Below, piece by piece: positions 56,791 through 64,000 of a stretch of 64,000 bases of DNA. Both the position numbers and the translations under genes were made by a program. This stretch comes from Prorocentrum cordatum. Lineage: Eukaryota > Sar > Dinophyceae > Prorocentrales > Prorocentraceae. The notes under the pieces were generated by a model. The model ran no database searches, had not been told where the DNA came from, and worked only from the letters and a program-made list of their open reading frames with translations. The first letter of the stretch is position 1. Every line of letters starts with the position of its first letter. The stretch is from contig CAUYUJ010001466.1 of the NCBI GenBank assembly GCA_963575745.1, positions 21,931 through 85,930 on the forward strand. Reading direction: 5' to 3'.

Positions 56791-57659
56791 CCTGTCCACT
56801 GAACGACATTAAGTTTACACGAAGCCCGCCGCAGGCGACGCTTTTGAACACCAGCCGCAGGCAAACGGCTCATGACCGTAACGGGCTGGACCTGGTTGTA
56901 ACGAGAGTGCAAGAGGCCCGCCGCGGGCGCCGATTTCGAACACCAAACATACGAGTGTAACGGGGTGTAACTGAGTGTAACTAGTGTAACTGGCTGTAAC
57001 TGGGTGTAACTGAGTGCAACGTAATGTAACCCAAAGGAACTCAGTGTGTAAGTGCTGGACTGTTATAGGGATCTCGGCGGAAAGCCCCGAAGCCCGCCGC
57101 AGGCGACGATTTTGAACACCAACCACAAGCAAACGGTTCCTGACCGTAACGGGCTGTGCCTGGTTGGAACGAGAGTGCAAGAGGCCCTTCTCTTCGCACT
57201 CCCCCTCAGCGGTTGCGCAGAATGGCGAAGACGTCGCCAAATTGGGTGGACCCCCTCGCACGCGGCATGGTTGTGCCCAGAGTTGCGGGGACGTCTCAGG
57301 CGAAACTGGCCAGATCACCTCGCGGGCGGCATCTCCAAGCCTAGAGTAGCGAGGATGTCTCACGCGAGACGGGCGAGGCAACCTCAGGTCACGGCATCTC
57401 CGAACCAAAAGATGTTGAAAATATTTCCGGCGAGTTGGGACGGCCGAGCTCTCGCGTAGCGTCTGGGAGCCCAGAATTGCGAGAGTGTCTCAGGCGAAAC
57501 GGGCCGGACCACCTCAGCAATTTCACAATGTCTCGACGCGCGGGCCCCTCGGGGCGCACTCGATCTGACTACAATGATGCCCCCCAGCACCGGCCAGGCG
57601 ACCCGGGGACACTCCACAACAGAACCTATGGAACGGCAACAAACGAGAAGTTCCCATAT

Positions 57660-57806
57660 GAATATATATATATATATATATATATATACACGTGTGTGGG
57701 AGCTTTTGGAGCTATTTGGCGCCAGCCCGTCTTTGCGCGAAACCTCGGACGTTGTTCCCCTCTCCAACCTCTCTCTCTCTCTCTTTCTCTCTCTTCCCCT
57801 ATCTCT
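57660..57806. repeat. (AT)n and (CT)n microsatellites in copy 2
   Basis: AT run at about 57,662-57,688 and a short CT run at 57,769-57,806. Confidence 0.95.
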
Positions 57807-57988
57807 CTATGAACACGGGAGCCTCATGCGATTGAGCGTTTGGGACGATCCACGGTAAAAGCACTAATGGTAGAATGCATGCTGCCATTAAGAGACCCTG
57901 TCGTCCGGAACGGCGAAGAGCAGTAGGACTTCCGAGAACTGTTTATAGATTTGGAATGTGCCCTCAAGACAAAGTTGAGTCAGCGGGA

Positions 57989-58009
57989 CCTGAGCCATAA
58001 TAGTTACGG
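57989..58009 (-). other. Degenerate spliced leader in macrosatellite copy 2
   Basis: Same place in the repeat as 50,368-50,388 and differs from it by one base at the leader's 3' end. Confidence 0.55.
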
Positions 58010-58189
58010 ACCGTCGGACCGTCTTTTTCCCCACCCGACAGGTTGGGGTAATTAGATTTTAACAACAGACCCCCGGCCAACCCCGCCGTGCATACCGCGG
58101 CTGTCAGACCCCAGATATCCCCGATGGTTTCCGAGAATCCCCGATGATCCCCGAGTGTCCCGCCCCCTCGCCCTCGACGAAAACGACAG

Positions 58190-59030
58190 AACACAACATG
58201 ACACAACAGAGAATATTGCAATACCATGACAACATAGATCTTACACAGACCATCCCACACCATACCAGGGCAGTACATGACAAAACATAAAGAAAACGAG
58301 CATGAGATAGCATGGTGGAACATAACATGACAACATATTTACAAACCATGCCATGACAGAGCATCAGATAACATACTGTAACATATCATGACAGAACACA
58401 ATGCGGCATAAAGCACCATGACACGGCAGCAAATCATAGCGACACATACTAGCATATGACATCGTGATCTGATCCGTCCTCCAACATTGTAGGACATGGT
58501 ATGACAAAGCAGAACAGAAATAGCATAACCTAGATAACATAGAAACCATACCAGAACATATATTACTGGGCAATCACACGGACAGAAATAACAGAGCAAA
58601 CATAACAGAACATAGACACCAGAGCACCCATAACAAAGCATATCATATGATACAAAACATAACATGATACGTCAAACACATCAGTACATATTCAACCGAG
58701 CAGGATAGAGATGGCAAAACAAACATAGAATAGCACATCACAGCGATCCATATCAGGCCTATCAGAACCGAGCTGAGGTGACAGAGCAGAGATAATCGAG
58801 ATACCATAACAGAACAGAGATAGCATAGCAACGATCACGGACCACAGAGAATGGAGCAATCACACGGACAGGAATAACAGAGCAAACAGAACATAACAAA
58901 CCATGTAGCACATAACATAACATAACCGATATAACAGAGCAGAGCTGATATAACAGAGCAAATCATATACAGTGTAGCAAGCATAATAGAATGGCGCAAG
59001 GGAAAAATAATATAGCAGCGATGCCATATC
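58190..59030. repeat. AACATA-rich block in copy 2
   Basis: Collinear with 50,570-51,410. Confidence 0.85.
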
Positions 59031-59389
59031 CGCCGACCCCCTGTGGGTTCTCAGGCGTGTGAGATTGTTCCCCCCCCCATAATCCCCCCCCCAGACCCCA
59101 AACCGGAGATTCGACCCCCCCCCCTGGCCCGGGACTGTCCAGGACACTGCTCGTCCAGGGTGGATGGGGGCCCCGAACATGGGCCCGGAAGGCGCGAATA
59201 TCCCCCCAAGACGGCTCAAGAGGGCGAAGAATCGCCAGAATATCATCCCATGACGCCAACGATGGCTTTCAGACGCCTTCCGAAGCCCCCAAGACACCCC
59301 AAAAGGCTTAGAATATGCGCGCCAGGACGGTCCCAATACGCAAAAATCGTCAAATTCCTCCCGTAGAACGCACATTTTTTAAGAAATCG

Positions 59390-60310
59390 TTTGTTCGGTG
59401 TTCCGAAGTGCCAAGACGGCCCAAGAGGCCTCCCAGACCGCTCCAAAACGGCCCAAGACGCCCCAAGACCGCCCCCGGAGAGCCCGAGAGGGCCGCAAAG
59501 ACCTCAAGAGGCGCCCCACAGTCCGAAAGAAACCCACGACGGGCCCCGGAGAGGGCGCCCCGCCCCAAGAGACCACCAGGAGGTCCGAAGAGGCCCCCAA
59601 GAGGCCCCAAGGTGCTCCCAGGAGGCCCCCCAAGAGACCCCAGGAAGCCCCCAAGAGGCCCAAAAGTGGCCCCAAGAGGCTCCAAAATTGCCTCCAAGAG
59701 GCCCGAACCTGCCTTTGGGAGGCCCCCGAAAGACCAACGGTGAGAGCTCGGCCAACATCAATGAGTCATGCGTCGTCGTCGTCGTCGCCGTCGTCGCTTT
59801 CTCGTCCCCATGTCCTGTTCATCGTCCTCTTCCTCCTCTTCCTCTTCCTCCTCCCTGCCCTCCCCCACACTTTCATCCTCCGACCCCTCCTCCCCCTCCC
59901 GGCGTCGTTCTCATCGTCCTCCTCCTCGTCCGCCTCCGCCCCCGCCCCCCCCCCCCTCCTCATCCCCTCCTCCTCCTCCCCCCCCCCCCCCCCCGCCTTC
60001 TCATCCTCACACTCGCCCTCCCCCTACCGTTTCGGCCGACGTGTCTCAAATGGACACGCCACGGCCAACGTCAATGAGTCCTGCGTCGTCGTCGTCGTCG
60101 TCGTCGCTTTCTTCGCCCCCATGTCCTGCTCATCCTCCTCCTCCTCCTCCTCCTCCTCTTCCTCCTCCCCGTCCTCTTCCTCCTTTCCCTCCTCCGATTC
60201 CCTCTCTCCCTTTTCGATGTCGTCTCCATCGCCCTTCTCCTCCTCCTACTCCCCCCCGTCCTCCTCCTCCTCCTCATCATCATCACCGTCGCCATCACCA
60301 TCACCATCAC

Positions 60311-60348
<38 letters not shown>

Positions 60349-60360
60349 GACTCTTCCTCC
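59390..60360. repeat. GAGGCCCC minisatellite and triplet tracts in copy 2
   Basis: Collinear with 51,780-52,745, ending in a longer CAT/ATC run (60,275-60,348). Confidence 0.85.
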
Positions 60361-60438
60361 CCCTACCGCTTCGGCCGACGCGCCTCGCATGTTACCACCG
60401 CAGGCGTGAACTTTCTGGCCCGCAACTGCGACAGCGCA

Positions 60439-61208
60439 ACCTGCGCTTGCAGCCTTACTCTTCTTCGCGTTGTTTATTTTCCTCTTCCACAACCCCTATT
60501 CCCCCCCCGGCACCCTCCTCCGCCGCCGCGTCCCCGGGGGCACCCAGACAGCACCGCGCGTGCCAATCCGAAATGACACGACGAAACCTCTAGGGGACCT
60601 ACGCAAGACCCACCCGACAGCCTCAATAAGGGCCTGCAACACGTGGAAATCCAACCAGCCCTTGGACGAGAGGAGGTCTTAGGTCGGTCATTTGAATCTT
60701 CCACAGCCCCTATCCCTCCCCCGGCATCCTCCTCCGCCGCCGCATCCACGGAGGCGCCCAGGCAGCACCGCACGTGTCAATCCGGAATGGCACGGCGAGA
60801 CCTCCAGGGGACCTACGCAAGACCCACCCGGAAGCCTCAATAATGGCCCGCAACACGTGCGACTCCCACCAGCCTTTGGGCGACAGGTGGTCGATCTTGG
60901 AGCCACGATGGACGACGGCTGCGACGACGACGACGACGACAGCCACAATGCAGACGACAACGACTACAGCGGCGTCTGCGACGGCTATGTTGTCGACGAC
61001 GAGTGCGACGGAAACGTATCCTACGAGCCAGCGCCGGGGTAGCCGTGACCCCCCAGGTTAGCTCAAAAGTCCCAGAGGATCAAAGAAAACATACCTTTCC
61101 AGGAGCCAGAGCTGGGGTAGCCGCGACCCTCCAGGTTAGCCATCGGAAAACCAAGAAAACCACCCCGAGCCTCGATCCTGGACCCAAGACGGACGACGGC
61201 TGCGACGA

Positions 61209-61244
<36 letters not shown>

Positions 61245-61853
61245 CGGCGACGACGACGACGACGACGACGTCAGCGACGATGCAGGCGACAACGACTACA
61301 GCGACGTCCGCGAAAACTATGTTGTCGACAGCGGAGTGCGACGGAAACGTAGCCTACGAACCAACACCGGGGTAGCCGTGACCCCCCAGAGTAACTCAAA
61401 AATCCAAGGGGAACCGAGAAAACATCTTTCCAACAACCAGAGCTGGGTTAGCCGTGACCCCCCAAGGTACCTCGCGGCCAAAAGCGCCATCGGAAAACCA
61501 AGAAAACACCCTCGAGCCTCGATCCTGGACCCACGATAGACGTCGGCTGCGACGACGACGCCGACGACGACGACGTCAGCGAGGATGCAAACGACAACGA
61601 CTACAGCGACGTCCGCGAAAGCTATGTAGTCGACGGCGGAGTGCGACGGAAACGTTTCCTACGAGCCAGCGCCCGGGTAGCCGTGACCCCCCAGGTTAGC
61701 TCAAACATCCAAGGGGGACCGAGAAAACATCTGTCCAACGGCCAGAAACGGGGTAGCCATGACCCCCCAAGGTAGCTCGCGGTCAAAAGCGCCATCGGAA
61801 AACCAAGAAAACCACCTCGAGCCTCGATCAAGGACCAACGACGGACGACGGCT

Positions 61854-61892
<39 letters not shown>

Positions 61893-62161
61893 TCAGCGAG
61901 GATGCAAACGACAACGCCTACAACGACAGCTATGTAGTCGACGGCGGAAGGCGACGGAAACGTATCCTACGAGCCAGCGCCGGGGTGGCCGTGACCCCCC
62001 AGGTTAGCTCAAACATCCAGGGGGAACCGAGAAAACATCTTTCCAACAACCAGAGCTGGGTTAGCCGTGACCCCCCAGGGTAGCTCGCGGCCAAAGGCGC
62101 CATCGGAAAACCAAGAAAACCACCTCGAGCCTCGATCCTGGACCCACGACGGACGACGGCT

Positions 62162-62206
<45 letters not shown>

Positions 62207-62375
62207 TCAGCGAGGATGCAGACGACAACGACTACAGCGACGCCCGCGAAAGCTATGTTATCAACGGTGGAAGGCGACGGAAACGTATCCTACGAGCCAG
62301 CGCCGGGGTAGCCGTGATCCCCCAAAATAACTCAAAAATCCAGGGGGAACCGAGAAATCATCTTTCCAAGAGCCA
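60439..62375. repeat. Macrosatellite copy 3, truncated
   Basis: Starts at ACCTGCGCTT (60,439) and holds five monomers (60,900-62,350). Similarity ends inside a monomer at CTTTCCAAGAGCCA, after which unrelated sequence begins. Confidence 0.92.
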
Positions 62376-63540
62376 AAACAAGACGGAAGTTTGCAGCGAT
62401 TTTCGGCCTCCAGAGGCCCTCGACGGGCCCCGGGACCGTCAAAAAACGATTCAGAATGAAAATCCAACCCCGGTGAAGTAGTCCAGACCTCCAGGGGGCA
62501 CGCATTGAAAAAGTCAAGATATCGGATGTGCGGGAACGTGAGGGGGGTTTGGCGAATCAGCTACACGTAGACAGTTTTCCCGGCGCCTCCCGGCGCCGGA
62601 GGCGGCGCCCAAATATCCAGAAATGGGGCCGGCGTCGGCGGGGGCCATCGGAAGGAGTCCTGAGGCCCAGATCCCCTCGCGCCGCGGAAAAAACTCGACG
62701 GGTGGCTTCGGTATATTTTGGCCTTTGGGGTCCCTCCCTGGGCCCCGGGACCGTCAAACAACGACTCGAAGGCTGACAAGCCGGCCCCGGGAAAGGGCTT
62801 CCAAGCTTCTGCATGGGGGTCGAAAGCTTCTCAGGACATGCCGACGAACATCCATGGAGCGGGGAACGCGCAATCCAGTCACGGATTCACGGTTGCGGGC
62901 AAGGCCGAAAGCCATTGCAGACGTGACCTGTTTGGGCCGTCTTGGAAACCCCTCTGAGGCTTCGGGTTCCGTGTCGGAGCCACGTGTGGTGGCCTCCGAA
63001 GCCGCCTTGGGCGCTTCTCGTGGGCCTCTTGGAAGCAATGTCGACACCCCCTTGGGGCCGTTTGGGGCCCTCTTTTGGGCCTCTTATGGGCCTCTTTTGG
63101 GCCTCTTGGGATCCTCTTCGGCCCTCCTGGAAGCCCCTTGGATGCCTCTTGGGGCCTCTTGGGAGCTTTTTGGGGCGGCGCACTCGAATTTGCGGTTCGG
63201 GCTCCCCCTCTTGGGCCCGCGTTGGGGCTGTCTTGAAGCCCTCCTGGGCCTTCTTGGGCGACTCTTGGGCGTCCCCAGGACCACAATCCCGCGTACACTA
63301 CTCAAGATTCGCGTCTCAGAGACCACGACCCCTCGTAAATTACTCGATAGTCGCACCCCCGACGCCATAATCCCTTCTAAATCACGCCACGTTCACAAAC
63401 AGGCATCACGACATACTTCGGAATCGCCCCCCCCCTGCCCCCTTTCCCCGGTGCCTAGACAAGGGGGCGACAACAACCGACGAACTAAAACACAAATCGA
63501 CAAACTAACGCAAAAACCTACAAACTAAAACAACAATCGG
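62376..63540. other. Mixed sequence with short repeats, no gene seen
   Basis: GGGCCCCGGGACCGTCAAA-type words occur twice (about 62,427 and 62,741). A GGGCCTCTTTTGG minisatellite at 63,010-63,270 is the reverse complement of the GAGGCCCC units in the macrosatellite. Open frames show no recognisable protein. Confidence 0.5.
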
Positions 63541-63757
63541 CAAACTTAAATTACCCTGGCGACGTACCCAACCCCTGCGCAAAAGCGGGGCGCAAATAGT
63601 TTAGGATACTTTATAAGGGGGCGATGACGGAGCGAGGGTTACATATGTCTGCAGACGGAATTCGGGAGACTCGCAGGACACTGGCTACAGGAAAAGGGCT
63701 TGATAAAGATGATTTACAATTCCTGAGCACTCCTAGCCACTTCGAAAACGGGGATCA
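63540..63757. other. Short segment without recognised features
   Basis: A frame opens at 63,624 (GTG/ATG region) and runs into the 102-bp repeat. The repeated SRPRKWRQ and RSQP words come from that repeat, so it is not called a gene. Confidence 0.4.
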
Positions 63758-64000
63758 CAGCAGGCCTCGAAAGTGGCGACAGGTTCACAGATCGCAGCCC
63801 CGCAGGGATGGCGAGGTCTCATTTGAATCTGCCCGTGGCCCTCACTGTGCTGGGCCCCCCAGCAGGCCTCGAAAATGGCGACAGTTTCGCAGATCGCAGC
63901 CCCCCAGGGATGGCGAGGTCTAATTTGAATCCGCGCGTGGCCCTCACTGTGCTGGGCCCCCCAGCAGGCCTCGAAAATGGCGACAGTTTCGCAGATCGCA
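63758..64000. repeat. 102-bp tandem repeat, running off the window
   Basis: CAGCAGGCCTCGAAA starts at 63,758, 63,860 and 63,962. The unit is a multiple of three and keeps a frame open, but nothing else supports translation. Confidence 0.92.

Larger units (their letters stand above)
52823..60438. repeat. Macrosatellite copy 2 (about 7.62 kb)
   Basis: Collinear with copy 1 from ACCTGCGCTT at 52,823. Differences are mainly in monomer number (12 against 11), microsatellite length and scattered substitutions. Its next repeat begins at 60,439. Confidence 0.92.

Noticed and set aside
45880-62350. Recurring frames such as DNDYSDVRESYVVDGG with poly-Asp in the satellite monomers
   Set aside because: They repeat with the monomer, end at a stop in every unit and start in microsatellites. 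They reflect GC-rich stop-poor DNA rather than a gene family.

Overview
The window reads as nuclear DNA of a dinoflagellate. The decisive clue is a complete 22-nt dinoflagellate spliced leader (DinoSL) on the minus strand at 3,573-3,594, followed by a degenerate older leader. This is the signature of a trans-spliced mRNA copied back into the genome. High GC, very abundant triplet repeats, AG|G acceptor sites and several gene families I remember from dinoflagellates agree. A 100-N block at 41,401-41,500 shows it is a scaffold. A Prorocentrum-like source is possible, but that is a guess.

Layout. 1-3,594: a LINE-like retroelement on the minus strand, with leader, zinc-ribbon/coiled-coil ORF1, and ORF2 with an APE-type endonuclease running off the window edge. 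3,595-4,335: a GTC array, then a plus-strand LINE tail. 4,950-10,270: polypurine DNA with a dispersed A/B repeat family, which recurs at 40-41.3 kb. 10,270-16,660: very GC-rich DNA with broken minus-strand coding blocks; the last carries motifs V and VI of a UPF1/DNA2-like helicase. 16,680-17,215: a GGATCTGATCC cluster and TATACA repeat, seen again in inverted order at 35,885-36,600 beside a P-loop fragment. 17,930-21,333 and 22,005-26,235: two multi-exon plus-strand genes whose introns are filled with triplet repeats and hairpins. 27,628-31,140: a transposase-like gene with a frameshift, a GC-AG intron and a MITE-like insertion, overlapping by ATGA with a methyltransferase-like gene. 31,580-45,408: minisatellites, a small unknown gene at 33,250-33,790, and a broken minus-strand block at 36,860-39,189. 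45,409-62,375: a macrosatellite with a period of 7.4-7.6 kb, two full copies and part of a third, each holding an array of about 300-bp monomers. 62,376-64,000: little recognisable, ending in a 102-bp tandem repeat.

Most of the sequence is repeat or mobile-element derived. The best protein-coding evidence is the LINE ORFs, the two multi-exon genes and the transposase-like/methyltransferase-like pair. Three open frames are broken at or beside short homopolymers, two of them at 7-nt runs, so decay, sequencing error and programmed frameshifting cannot be separated from sequence alone. Family assignments rest on motifs seen here and on recollection; no database search was run.
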